33,985 nt of DNA from CAZOKO01 sp964580455. GTDB lineage: Bacteria > Desulfobacterota > WTBG01. The notes beneath the pieces were generated by a model. It was given only the letters and a program-made list of their open reading frames with translations. It was not told the DNA's origin and made no database searches. Where the stretch lies: assembly GCA_964580455.1 (NCBI GenBank), contig CAZOKO010000018.1, positions 1 through 33,985 of the forward strand, given 5' to 3'. Below, one piece after another: positions 23,811 through 31,860 of the stretch (positions are counted from its first letter, which is position 1; every line of letters starts with the position of its first letter). The position numbers and the translations under genes were made by a program.

Positions 23811-24446
23811 TTATTGCGCCCCTGTTTTTTTCTGGCCCCGATACACCTCTTCAAAAAGCTCTTCAGGTGCAGTGATACCCGGGTTTTTAAGCAATGCTTC
23901 GTTTATCATTTGAGTGGCTTCATTTCTCTTATGCCCCAGTTGTTTAACTAAAACATCTTCTACCTGTCTCTTTAAATCTTCAGGTTCAACGGTTGCAGTT
24001 ATCATCCCTTCCTTCATTAATGCGAATTTCCCAACTTTCCCATTTAAGGTAGCCACAATCTTCTCTGCCGTCCTTTTCCCAATTCCCTTCAGACGTTCCA
24101 GTGTTTTAACATCCCTATCTTCAATGGCTTTAGCAATTTCTGGCACAGGAAGCACCAGGGCTTTAACCGCTGCGGTGGGACCAATAGCCTCCACCTTAAT
24201 AAATTTTTCAAAGAACTCCTTCTCAATGTCGAAATTAAAACCCACAAGCACCGGTTTAGGTTGTCGTTCGCTCTGATGATAGAAGATATGGAGCTTTACG
24301 TGGTCTCCCTCTTCACCAGCCTTTTTATCATTATAGGTTTGTCTCACAATAGATGGCAAAAGCACCTCATAACCGATGCCATTTGACAGGACTACCACTC
24401 TATCTTCATTCTTCTTTAATAACTTTCCTTCTAAAAAACTAATCAT
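23811..24446 (-). CDS. ruvA: Holliday junction DNA helicase subunit RuvA
   Basis: RuvA binds the Holliday junction as a tetramer and loads RuvB on two opposite arms. The 211-residue protein has the three-domain form: an OB-fold N-terminus (MISFLEGKL, then GIGYEVLLPS), a tandem helix-hairpin-helix domain with VEAIGPTAAVKAL and RLKGIGKRTAEKIV, and a small C-terminal RuvB-contacting domain (DVLVKQLGHKRNEATQMI) after an acidic linker. It lies 46 bp before ruvB and 130 bp after ruvC. That gap holds inverted repeat words (24459-24557), so ruvAB may be a separate transcript from ruvC. Identification secure. Confidence 0.94.
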   Translation of the reverse strand: MISFLEGKLLKKNEDRVVVLSNGIGYEVLLPSIVRQTYNDKKAGEEGDHVKLHIFYHQSERQPKPVLVGFNFDIEKEFFEKFIKVEAIGPTAAVKALVLPVPEIAKAIEDRDVKTLERLKGIGKRTAEKIVATLNGKVGKFALMKEGMITATVEPEDLKRQVEDVLVKQLGHKRNEATQMINEALLKNPGITAPEELFEEVYRGQKKTGAQ

Positions 24447-24458
24447 AAGTATAAGTTA

Positions 24459-24557
24459 GGACACAGATTTCCGCAGATAAACACAGATATTTCCCCCTTT
24501 GTTTCTCTGGTTCAATATATAATTTAAAATCTTAATAATCTGCGTTTATCTGCGTCC
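24459..24557. repeat. Inverted repeat words between ruvC and ruvA
   Basis: GGACACAGATTTCCGCAGAT (24459-24478) with AAACACAGAT faces ATCTGCGTTTATCTGCGTCC (24538-24557), a near-inverse. Between them lies CTTTGTTTCTCTGGTTCAAT (24497-24516). A very similar pair of words, in the same order and orientation, is at 27729-27779. Confidence 0.65.
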
Positions 24558-24576
24558 TGAAAAATAATTTCCTATG

Positions 24577-25074
24577 CTACCAGCGGAAAATACCATTCCT
24601 CGAAAGACCTGTAATAGCCAGGGCCATGGCATCTGAGACATGGTCTGATTTAATGGTTGCCTTAACATTGAGAATTTTCCGGGTCATCTTTTCTACCTGC
24701 TGTTTACTTGCCCTCCCATTTCCAGTCAGGGCACTTTTTAATTCAGTTGGTTTAATCTCACAGACATTTATCTTCTTGTGCTGGGCAGCGAGATAAACAA
24801 CACCTTTCACCGCACCAAGTTGAATAGCAGCTTTCGGGTATTTTTTATAAACGAAGACATCTTCCATGACCAGAAGTTGAGGATGCCAGCAGGAAATTAC
24901 TTCAGACAATTGATAGTAAATACTGTCCAGTCGCTCAGAGAAAGTGAGTTTAGGACTGGTTTTAATATCACCCCAGTGGCAGGCTCTTCCACCTCTCTCC
25001 AGAATTTCAACAACCGCAAAACCTGTAGAGGCAAGACCCGGATCCACTCCAATAGCTTTAATATGTGATGTCAT
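24577..25074 (-). CDS. ruvC: Crossover junction endodeoxyribonuclease RuvC
   Basis: RuvC is the dimeric resolvase that cuts Holliday junctions by symmetrical nicking. The 165-residue protein has the four acidic or metal-binding positions of the RNase H-like fold: D11 (GVDPG), E71 (LLVMEDVF), H145 and D148 (SDHVSDAMALAI). His at the third position is common outside enterobacteria. KPTELKSALTGNGRASKQQV is the conserved DNA-binding part. It follows yebC by 22 bp, typical of yebC-ruvC order, and precedes ruvA. Identification secure. Confidence 0.94.
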   Translation of the reverse strand: MTSHIKAIGVDPGLASTGFAVVEILERGGRACHWGDIKTSPKLTFSERLDSIYYQLSEVISCWHPQLLVMEDVFVYKKYPKAAIQLGAVKGVVYLAAQHKKINVCEIKPTELKSALTGNGRASKQQVEKMTRKILNVKATIKSDHVSDAMALAITGLSRNGIFRW

Positions 25075-25096
25075 AAATGTATCAAAATCAACTTTC

Positions 25097-25846
25097 CTAA
25101 GACGTAATCTTTTCCATTATATCATCAGGGATATCAAAATTGGCATAAACGTTTTGAACATCATCGGAGTCTTCAATCGTTTCCATCAACTTCAAGACCT
25201 GCTCTGCTTCTTTCTCATTCAGTTTTACCGTGTTCTGGGGGATCATGGCAATCTTGGCAAAAACGCACTCCAGACTGTTCTTATCCAGGGCTTCTTTTAC
25301 TGTTTCAAAGTCCTTGGGATCGGTAATAATTTCCAGATAAGAACCTTCATCATTAATATCATCTGCACCGGCATCCAGAGCTACCTCCATAAGTTTGTCC
25401 TCATCCACCTTTTCCTTATCAAAAGAGATCAACCCCTTCTTATTAAACATCCACGACACACAACCTGTTGCGCCTATATTTCCATTATATTTAGTAAACG
25501 CATGTCTCAGCTCCGCCATAGTCCTATTCTTATTATCAGTCATAAGGTCCACCAGGATTGCAACTCCTTTTGGCCCATAGCCTTCAAGGACAGATTCCTC
25601 ATAGTGAGTACCTTCAAGCTCCCCTGTTCCCTTCTTAATCGCCCTTTCGATATTATCCTTAGGCATATTATCCGCCTTCGCCGTTGCGATTGCAGTTCGA
25701 AGCCTTGGATTTCCATCAGGGTCTCCCCCTCCCGCTCGTGCCGCCACACTAATTTCTCTTATTATCTTGGTAAAAATCCTGCCCCTTTTTGCATCAGCAG
25801 CTCCCTTTTTATGCTTTATACTGCTCCATTTTGAATGACCAGACAT
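25097..25846 (-). CDS. yebC: YebC/PmpR/TACO1 family regulatory protein
   Basis: This 249-residue cytoplasmic protein belongs to the YebC/TACO1 family. Members have been described as transcription regulators, and more recently as helpers of ribosomes at proline-rich stretches. The N-terminus MSGHSKWSSIKHKKGAADAK is the family signature, followed by RGRIFTKIIREISVAAR, NMPKDNIERAIKKGTG and the YEGYGPKGVAI-like segment (EGYGPKGVAILVD). The acidic C-terminus includes EDSDDVQNVYANFD, also conserved. A strong GGAGGG ribosome binding site precedes ATG 25846. The cluster yebC-ruvC-ruvA-ruvB is widespread. Identification secure; molecular role still debated. Confidence 0.95.
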   Translation of the reverse strand: MSGHSKWSSIKHKKGAADAKRGRIFTKIIREISVAARAGGGDPDGNPRLRTAIATAKADNMPKDNIERAIKKGTGELEGTHYEESVLEGYGPKGVAILVDLMTDNKNRTMAELRHAFTKYNGNIGATGCVSWMFNKKGLISFDKEKVDEDKLMEVALDAGADDINDEGSYLEIITDPKDFETVKEALDKNSLECVFAKIAMIPQNTVKLNEKEAEQVLKLMETIEDSDDVQNVYANFDIPDDIMEKITS

Positions 25847-26171
25847 TTTCTTAGCCCTCCATTTAGAATGTAGTATCAGGATTGTTTACATAACAGTATT
25901 AAAGGTTTTACATACCACAATCTTATAATGATTGCAAAAGGAAAAAGACATTAGAAGGGGGATATCCGTGAAATATTAACTTCATATCACAATAAGTTTA
26001 CAATTCACGGATGTCCCCTATTTCGGGTTAACAATGAAAAGAAAGGAAATTTAAGTCAAGGTAGAAAATATGGGTATAACTAAAATGTGGGGCCAGGCTT
26101 AATTAATTAACTATTGAGGTTTACAGAAGGGATAGTAATCTTGTGGAACCCATCATCACTGTTTTTTTTAT
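25847..26171. other. Non-coding gap with a 16-bp-arm palindrome
   Basis: No gene is visible. The notable feature is the inverted repeat at 25957-26018. A word GTGGGGCCAGGCTTAATTAA lies at 26089-26108. The promoter of the yebC-ruv cluster should lie here, but I see no convincing pair of boxes on the minus strand. Confidence 0.45.
25957..26018. repeat. Large palindrome between rng and yebC
   Basis: The left arm GGGGGATATCCGTGAAAT (25957-25974) is nearly complementary to AATTCACGGATGTCCCC (26002-26018), with one internal mismatch, around a loop of about 28 bp. There is no T run directly after it. It resembles the end structure of REP-type or small mobile palindromes more than a simple terminator. 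Confidence 0.65.
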
Positions 26172-27698
26172 TTATTTGCTCTCAATCTCATATTCTTCCT
26201 GATGGAAGCTACTCTTCACCTTGATGATAATCTTTTTTTTCAACTTTTTCTCCAGTTCCTCTATGGCATATCTTTCTTCATCATATAAAAAATCCGCTAC
26301 CTCAGGGTGGAGTGAAACAATAATCACATTTGAAGGAACATTCATAGCCTCTCGTCTTATCTCCCTGAATATCTCAAAACAGAGTGTTGTTTTTGATTTA
26401 ATAACACTCTTTCCCTCACAGTAAGGACATGCTTCGCATAATATCCTGCTCAGATTTTCCCGGGTCCTCTTTCTGGTCATCTCAACCAAACCCAACTCTG
26501 ATATCCTGAGAATGTTGGTTTTTGCTCTATCTTTTTTTAGAGCTTCATTGAGAGATTGGAATACCCTCTCTCTCCCCCCTTCTTTCTCCATATCGATGAA
26601 GTCTATAATAATAATGCCCCCGATATTACGCAACCTGAGCTGATAGGCAATTTCTTTAACTGCCTCAAGGTTGGTTTTCAAAATAGTATCCTCTGGGTTC
26701 CCTTTGCCTACATACTTTCCTGTATTAACATCAACAGCCGTTAATGCCTCTGTCTCCTCAATAACTATATAACCACCCGATTTCAACCATACTTTTCTTC
26801 CCAGGGCTCTGCTGATTTCAACCTCGATACCATAATCATCAAAAATCGGTTCGTCTGCTTCGTAAAACTCAATAGAATGCTTCAATTGAGGCATAAAGGT
26901 TTCTACAAAATCAATAAGTTCATTATACTCTTTTATTGAATCAACCACTACTTTCCCTACATCTCTAGTATACAAATCACGAATAGCCCTCAGACAAATG
27001 TCCAAATCAGAGTGGATAATACTGGGTACAGGAGCACTCACTCTCCTGTGCTGAATTTTATCCCAAAGCTTCAGCAGGAAATTCATATCCATCAACAAAT
27101 CTTCTTCAGTTTTTCCTTCACTGGCCGTTCTAACTATAAATCCCCCATCAGGAGGTTTTATCCGAAGAATGATCTCCTTTAGCCTTTTTCTTTCCACTTC
27201 ATCCTCGATTCGACGAGAAACACCTATGTGATCCACAGTAGGCATAAATACCAGGTATCGGCCAGGCAAAGAAACATGGGTAGTTACCCGTGCCCCTTTA
27301 GATCCAATAGGCTCCTTAGATACCTGAACTAATATCTCCTGTCCTTCTTGTAACATATTCTCAATCTGAGAAGAATACCCGGAATGAGCAAGCGTATTAC
27401 TCCTCTCCCTGTCCAAAGAAATATCTTCATTCTCCTTGGTACCACCCATCATCAATTCTAAATCATCATAATCCGCATAAACATCCGCCACATAGAGAAA
27501 AGCAGAACGATCCAAATCAATATCCACAAAAGCAGCCTGCATCCCTGGGAGTACTCTTACAACCCTTCCCTTATAGATATTGCCACCAATCCCCTTTTCT
27601 GACTGTCTCTCAATGAAAAGTTCGGCAAGAACTCCGTTCTCTATCAAAGCAATCCTTGTTTCCTGCGATGTAACATTAATTACCAATTCTGATGGCAT
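26172..27698 (-). CDS. rng: Ribonuclease E/G family protein
   Basis: This 508-residue endoribonuclease cuts single-stranded, preferably 5'-monophosphorylated RNA and takes part in rRNA maturation and mRNA decay. The S1 domain begins GGNIYKGRVVRVLPGMQAAF (38-57) and is interrupted by an acidic insertion (about 75-115). The catalytic DNase I-like domain contains EALTAVDVNTGKYVG with the metal-binding Asp, and GGIIIIDFIDME. CEACPYCEG matches the zinc-link cysteines that join subunits. No long disordered C-terminal scaffold follows, so it is the RNase G-like form. It lies just after the TIGR03960-type radical SAM gene, a conserved neighbourhood in several phyla; rplU, often next, is absent here. 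Identification secure. Confidence 0.93.
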   Translation of the reverse strand: MPSELVINVTSQETRIALIENGVLAELFIERQSEKGIGGNIYKGRVVRVLPGMQAAFVDIDLDRSAFLYVADVYADYDDLELMMGGTKENEDISLDRERSNTLAHSGYSSQIENMLQEGQEILVQVSKEPIGSKGARVTTHVSLPGRYLVFMPTVDHIGVSRRIEDEVERKRLKEIILRIKPPDGGFIVRTASEGKTEEDLLMDMNFLLKLWDKIQHRRVSAPVPSIIHSDLDICLRAIRDLYTRDVGKVVVDSIKEYNELIDFVETFMPQLKHSIEFYEADEPIFDDYGIEVEISRALGRKVWLKSGGYIVIEETEALTAVDVNTGKYVGKGNPEDTILKTNLEAVKEIAYQLRLRNIGGIIIIDFIDMEKEGGRERVFQSLNEALKKDRAKTNILRISELGLVEMTRKRTRENLSRILCEACPYCEGKSVIKSKTTLCFEIFREIRREAMNVPSNVIIVSLHPEVADFLYDEERYAIEELEKKLKKKIIIKVKSSFHQEEYEIESK

Positions 27699-27728
27699 AT
27701 AAGTCTCTCTGTAACCTTAATGTTTTTT

Positions 27729-27779
27729 CTTTGTAGCTTCGTGGTTCAAAATTCTGACAATCTGTGTCTACCTGCGTCC
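27729..27779. repeat. Two-word repeat at the end of the radical SAM gene
   Basis: CTTTGTAGCTTCGTGGTTCA (27729-27748) is followed by ATCTGTGTCTACCTGCGTCC (27760-27779). The second word shares 17 of 20 bases with 24538-24557. Its right end runs into the radical SAM gene and contains that gene's stop codon (27768-27770). Confidence 0.65.
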
Positions 27780-30347
27780 GAATATCCCCGCTTTAAAATG
27801 AACTCCTGTCTTTAATACGGGAACCTTTTTCCCCTCATCCTCCTTAAGTCCCAGAACACCTTTCAAGACTTCATAAGGTCTGACAGTTCTCCCACCTCTC
27901 ATCTTTAAAACCATCTCTAAAGAGGTATCATCTTTCAGTTGGAGTCTTTCTACCCACTCTCTAAGGTCAATCCTTAACACTCCTGATTTTCTTTTAACTT
28001 CTATATGTTTTTCCTTAGTCTTTAAAAAGTTTCGGATTTTATCACGTAAGTCTTGAGAATTTTTTGAGAAACTTGATTCCGGTTCTTTTAAAGGTAAGGA
28101 ATATCCAATTTTATCTATACTATCAGAAATTGAAGGAAATTTCAAAGGAATTTCCTTCAAATCGAGTATTTTTAATCCATTGGGTAATTGGCGGCTCATT
28201 TCCTTCACAAGCTTAGAACCATTTATATTACCATTAATTTCTAAATCCATATACTCCGATATGCTCTCAACCCCCACTGGCAGGGCAGGACCCAGGATGA
28301 TTTTAGGCAAAGGATGGAAACCCTCTGAAAACCTTATGGGAATCCCTGCTCTTCTAATCACCCGTGAAAAAAGTGTGACTAACTCTAAATGACTTAAAAA
28401 TCTTGATTTTCCAAGCTTGGCAAACTGCACTCTCACTTTGTAGTAAGTATTACTTTTCTTAGGCAACTGAATACATTTATTGTTATTTGCCAAAATATCT
28501 TCTTTCTTATCAAAACAATCAGATGCCATATCATTATCTCTGGTATTATGAACATGCTGTTTCCTATCATAGCAAACACCGCATCTCTGACATCCTTCAA
28601 TCCTGCAATCCGGGGTAAATTGAGTTTTAAGTCCCTTTTGATATTCATTCCACAGAAAATTTCTGTCCACTCCACAGTCAATATGATGCCAAGGGAAAAC
28701 CTCGTCTTCATACCGTCTGCGGGTAGTATAAAAATCCGTATCAACATTTTGCAGAACTTCTTCCCACCACCCACAGTTCAAATACTCACTCCACCCATCA
28801 AACCGGCACCCCAGATGGTAGGCCTTTACTATTGCGTCACTCAATCTCCTGTCCCCACGGGCAAAAATACCTTCCAGATAGCTCATCCAAATACTCTGCC
28901 ACTTGAAGGTCAGGTGTAATCTCCTAACCTCCCTCTTCAAAAATTCCTGCTTTTCTTTCATTTCTTTAATCCCTATTTGAGGCTCCCATTGAAACGGGGT
29001 ATGTGATTTGGGAACAAAGGTAGAAACACTTACATTTACTTTTCTCTTTTTCCCTCCCCTTCTAGCTATTGAAAGAACCCTTCTTGAAAGATCAATAATC
29101 CCCTCTAAATCCTCCTCTCTTTCGCAGGGCAGCCCTATCATGAAATAGAGCTTGATTACGTTCCACCCTGCATCAAAGACATTTCTTACCGTCTCCAGTA
29201 TTTCTTTTTCTGTAATTCCCTTATTAATAACTTCTCTCAATCGCTGATTTCCTGCCTCCGGGGCAATGGTGAAACCAGTTTTTCTCACCTTTTTTATCTC
29301 TTTTATCAACTCAGGAGTCAACGTCTCTGACCGCAAAGAGGGAACGGATACAGCTATTTTCTCAGATGCATATCTTCCCATTAATCTACCCAACAACTGA
29401 TTAATCTGACTATGGTCTCCTGTGCTTAAAGAAGAAAGAGAAATCTCCTCATAACCTGAATTCTTAAGGGAAGCTTCAACAAGCGCCACCAGTTTCTCCA
29501 TACTCCTTTCTCTAACAGGACGGTATATAATACCCGCCTGACAAAAACGACAGCCTCTTGTGCAACCCCTTGCAATCTCCAGATTTAGACGGTCGTGAAT
29601 GATTTTTTTATAAGGAACAATAGGACTGCACATAAAGGGAGCTTTATCTAAATTCTCGACCCACCTTTTTTTTACTCGTTCATAACCCTGTTTAAGGGGA
29701 ATAATCTCCTTTACCATCCCACTTTCTTGATAGATCACTTCAAAAAAAGAGGGGATATAGACCCCTTCAATCTGAGAAAGTACATTAAGCACCTCATTCT
29801 TGCTTGCCTTCTCTTTCTTTGCCTTGATCACACAGTCACAGATCTCCAGGAGGACTTTTTCTCCATCGCCGATAACAAATGCATCAAAAAAATCGGCAAG
29901 TGGCTCTGGATTAAAAGCACAGGGGCCGCCAGCAATGATTAAAGGATAATCGTCTGTTCGCTGCGACGCATAGAGGGGAATCCCGGATAAATCAAGCATA
30001 TTTAAAATGTTGGTGTAACTAAGCTCATACTGGAGGGTAAAGCCTACCAGATCAAAATTGTTTGCGGGAAGTGCCGATTCAATAGAAGTAAGGGGAACAC
30101 CTCTTGCCCTCATTATGCTTTCCATGTCCAATCCAGGAGCATAAACCCTCTCAGCTGCGATGTCAGATCTACCATTGAGCAGGTGATAGAGTATCTGCAA
30201 TCCCATATGGGACATGCCTATTTCATAAACATCAGGGAATGCAAGACAAACCTTGAGCTTTACCTGAGACAGGTCTTTTTTGATTGAATTGATCTCACCT
30301 CCCAGATAACGACTGGGTTGGCTAACCAGTGCAATAAGCTCCTCCAC
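27768..30347 (-). CDS. Fused B12-binding-type radical SAM protein (TIGR03960) and TIGR03936/DUF2344 protein
   Basis: This protein of about 859 residues joins two domains that are separate genes in many bacteria. The N-terminal part (about 1-600) is TIGR03960: a cobalamin-binding-like fold (KLKVCLAFPDVYEIGMSHMG, 30-49), then radical SAM with CTRGCRFCQAG (C262, C266, C269) and GFTIAPEAGNQRLR. The C-terminal part begins near YYKVRVQFAKLGKSRFLSHL (about 625) and continues RFSEGFHPLPKIILGPALP, the TIGR03936/DUF2344 signature. Both parts usually lie beside rng, as here (69 bp), and are thought to act in RNA modification, but the substrate is unknown. I start at GTG 30347, 4 nt after TTGGAGG; TTG 30350 is an alternative. 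The last residues lie in a repeat word. Confidence 0.9.
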   Translation of the reverse strand: MEELIALVSQPSRYLGGEINSIKKDLSQVKLKVCLAFPDVYEIGMSHMGLQILYHLLNGRSDIAAERVYAPGLDMESIMRARGVPLTSIESALPANNFDLVGFTLQYELSYTNILNMLDLSGIPLYASQRTDDYPLIIAGGPCAFNPEPLADFFDAFVIGDGEKVLLEICDCVIKAKKEKASKNEVLNVLSQIEGVYIPSFFEVIYQESGMVKEIIPLKQGYERVKKRWVENLDKAPFMCSPIVPYKKIIHDRLNLEIARGCTRGCRFCQAGIIYRPVRERSMEKLVALVEASLKNSGYEEISLSSLSTGDHSQINQLLGRLMGRYASEKIAVSVPSLRSETLTPELIKEIKKVRKTGFTIAPEAGNQRLREVINKGITEKEILETVRNVFDAGWNVIKLYFMIGLPCEREEDLEGIIDLSRRVLSIARRGGKKRKVNVSVSTFVPKSHTPFQWEPQIGIKEMKEKQEFLKREVRRLHLTFKWQSIWMSYLEGIFARGDRRLSDAIVKAYHLGCRFDGWSEYLNCGWWEEVLQNVDTDFYTTRRRYEDEVFPWHHIDCGVDRNFLWNEYQKGLKTQFTPDCRIEGCQRCGVCYDRKQHVHNTRDNDMASDCFDKKEDILANNNKCIQLPKKSNTYYKVRVQFAKLGKSRFLSHLELVTLFSRVIRRAGIPIRFSEGFHPLPKIILGPALPVGVESISEYMDLEINGNINGSKLVKEMSRQLPNGLKILDLKEIPLKFPSISDSIDKIGYSLPLKEPESSFSKNSQDLRDKIRNFLKTKEKHIEVKRKSGVLRIDLREWVERLQLKDDTSLEMVLKMRGGRTVRPYEVLKGVLGLKEDEGKKVPVLKTGVHFKAGIFGRR

Positions 30348-30366
30348 CAAACCTCCAAATAAAATT

Positions 30367-30530
30367 GGCCGCAGATCTACGCGTTTAATTCCGCCTTCCG
30401 CAATCCGAAATCAGATATCCGCAATTCCTTAATTCCCCAAATCCCTATATTCCGAATTCTACAATCTTTTAATACATTACTCCATTACTCCATCACTCCG
30501 GTATTCATTATCCTGCATCATGCATCATGA
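30367..30530. repeat. Degenerate oligonucleotide-word arrays upstream of the radical SAM gene
   Basis: Three arrays follow one another: ATCCGAAATC/ATATCCGCAATTCC words (30401-30430), (ATTACTCC)-type units at 30475-30500, and GCATCATGCATCATGAATC at 30514-30532. Similar 'GCATCTTGCATCC' words occur at 32709-32723. Confidence 0.55.
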
Positions 30531-30670
30531 ATCTTGTACAATGCAAAATAAGACGGAATATTCCCCTTTTTTATAGAGATTAATTCCGTGACTTTAATCA
30601 TAGTATAAAATATCTTTTTTTAAAAGGCAAAATTGACGTATTCGCAAAAAGTCCAATTTGCTCCTTATTT

Positions 30671-30740
30671 GTCATTCCTGCAAAAGCAGGAATCCAGTAA
30701 TTTTAGGTTGTTATGGACTCCCGCTTTCGCGGGAGTGACT
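30671..30740. repeat. Paired-hairpin palindromic repeat (REP/MITE-like), intact copy
   Basis: Hairpin 1 is ATTCCTGC-AAAA-GCAGGAAT (30673-30692). Hairpin 2 is ACTCCCGC-TTTC-GCGGGAGT (30717-30736). They are separated by 24 bp and start with GTC and end with GAC, so the whole unit is also an imperfect inverted repeat. The second copy is at 12000-12096. Confidence 0.8.
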
Positions 30741-30861
30741 CGATTTTTGACTTTTTACGAGAGCATCAAAATTGAAGCTTGATACTCGCCATAATTATTG
30801 ATACATATGAAGATACGGGTTGCGGGTTAAAAAAAGAGCAAAATTTAAGAAAGGAAAAACT

Positions 30862-31440
30862 GTGCAAGAAGAAATTAATCTGGGCGTCACCAGAGACGAA
30901 GCATTACAACTCATGGGAAAATATCTTAAGACAGAAAATCTACAGAAGCACTCCCTTGCTACAGAAGCGATTATGCGCAGGCTGGCACAGAAGATGGGTG
31001 AAGATAAAGAGTTGTGGGGAATTGCAGGGTTACTCCACGACCTGGACTACGAAGATACTAAAGATGACATGCCTCGTCACACCTTACTGACTGAGGAGAT
31101 ACTTAAGGGGAAAGAGGTATGCAAAGAAATCACTGAAGCAATCAAAGGTCACAATGCCGATAATCTGGGTTACAATCGAGAAAAACCCATAGACCATGCA
31201 CTCACCTGTGCTGAATGCATCACTGGGATGGTCGTTGCCACTACACTGGTTTATCCTGACAAAAAGATATCGAGCGTCAAATCAAAATCTATCATAAAAA
31301 GGATGAAACAGAAGGAATTCGCAAGAAGTGTTAATCGAGATTACATCAGGGAATGTGAAAAGATCGGCATCCCCTTAGAAGAATTCGCTAAACTTAGCCT
31401 TAAAGCCATGCAGGAAATTAGCAATAAACTGGGGTTATAA
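30862..31440 (+). CDS. HD domain phosphohydrolase
   Basis: This 192-residue protein is a small cytoplasmic HD-domain metal-dependent phosphohydrolase of a family annotated only as 'HD' or 'HDIG' protein. Metal-ligand candidates are H30 (LQKHSLATEAIM), H59-D60 (LLHDLDYE), H97 (GHNAD) and D111 (DHALTCAE). The block LWGIAGLLHDLDYE and the C-terminal EFARSVNRDYIRECEKIG are typical of the family. An in-frame TTG 42 bp upstream would extend it. I use GTG 30862 because AAAGGA lies 6 nt before it and the protein then begins near the family's 'T-REEAL' start. Its natural substrate is unknown. It is followed by a hairpin at 31430-31479 and a promoter for the next operon. Confidence 0.82.
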   Translation: MQEEINLGVTRDEALQLMGKYLKTENLQKHSLATEAIMRRLAQKMGEDKELWGIAGLLHDLDYEDTKDDMPRHTLLTEEILKGKEVCKEITEAIKGHNADNLGYNREKPIDHALTCAECITGMVVATTLVYPDKKISSVKSKSIIKRMKQKEFARSVNRDYIRECEKIGIPLEEFAKLSLKAMQEISNKLGL

Positions 31441-31486
31441 ACCTTTTTGAAAACTTTTATGATTGAAATTATAACCCCATTCTTTT
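31430..31486 (+). terminator. Inverted repeat after the HD gene, possible terminator
   Basis: TGGGGTTATAA (31430-31440) and TTATAACCCCA (31469-31479) are perfect complements, 11 bp each, with a 28-bp loop and TTCTTTT just after. The left arm includes the HD gene stop codon. The right arm lies in the spacer of the downstream promoter, so it could also serve as an operator half-site. Confidence 0.45.
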
Positions 31487-31491
31487 ATAAT
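31463..31491 (+). promoter_or_regulatory. Sigma-70-type promoter for the MNT/HEPN operon
   Basis: TTGAAA (31463-31468) and the perfect -10 TATAAT (31486-31491) are separated by 17 bp. They lie about 50 bp before the ATG at 31543. Confidence 0.65.
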
Positions 31492-31542
31492 GTTATACAA
31501 CGTTCATTCTTGATACTCCTATTGATATAAAGGAATTGTTGA

Positions 31543-31860
31543 ATGAAAGAGAAAGATAGTAAAGTAGCAGAAAGATTTAAATTTCTTGTTTCTAAGCGAG
31601 TTCCCGTGTATAAGATGCTCGTTTTTGGTTCAAGGTCAAGAGATGAAGGAACTTCTGATTCAGACCTCGACATCCTCGTAGTTGTTAAGACTCTCGATCA
31701 CGAAACCGAAAGCTATATTAGCAAATGTGCATGGGAAGCAGGATTCCCTTATGATATTGTGATAGTACCGATAACTATCAGCAAGGAATCGCTTGAGAAA
31801 GGTCCAATACGACAATCTGCATTTATCAAAAACGTCTACCGTGAGGGAATATCTATATGA
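31543..31860 (+). CDS. MNT-type minimal nucleotidyltransferase (antitoxin of an MNT/HEPN pair)
   Basis: This 105-residue protein is a minimal nucleotidyltransferase of the pol-beta superfamily. The active-site block is MLVFGSRSRDEGTSDSDLDI (about 25-44), with the GS pair at 29-30 and acidic residues D41 and D43; D71 (YDIVIV) fits the third acidic position. In known MNT/HEPN modules this protein neutralises the HEPN toxin by adding nucleotides to it. The start follows AAGGAATTG. Its last four bases ATGA overlap the start of the HEPN gene, so translation is coupled. It has its own promoter at 31463-31491. Confident in family and pairing; the assignment of antitoxin role is from the family. Confidence 0.87.
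   Translation: MKEKDSKVAERFKFLVSKRVPVYKMLVFGSRSRDEGTSDSDLDILVVVKTLDHETESYISKCAWEAGFPYDIVIVPITISKESLEKGPIRQSAFIKNVYREGISI

Larger units (their letters stand above)
30348..30861. other. Intergenic gap full of word-like repeats
   Basis: No gene is visible. The stretch 30367-30530 is made of near-repeated words: CCGCAATCCGAAATCAGATA, ATTACTCCATTACTCCATCA and CCTGCATCATGCATCATGAA. The paired-hairpin repeat follows at 30671-30740. Confidence 0.55.

Noticed and set aside
24944..25834. A 296-codon open frame on the plus strand
   Set aside because: It lies antisense to ruvC and yebC, both of which have clear family signatures. Its translation is rich in Ile, Phe, His and Arg without any recognisable pattern.
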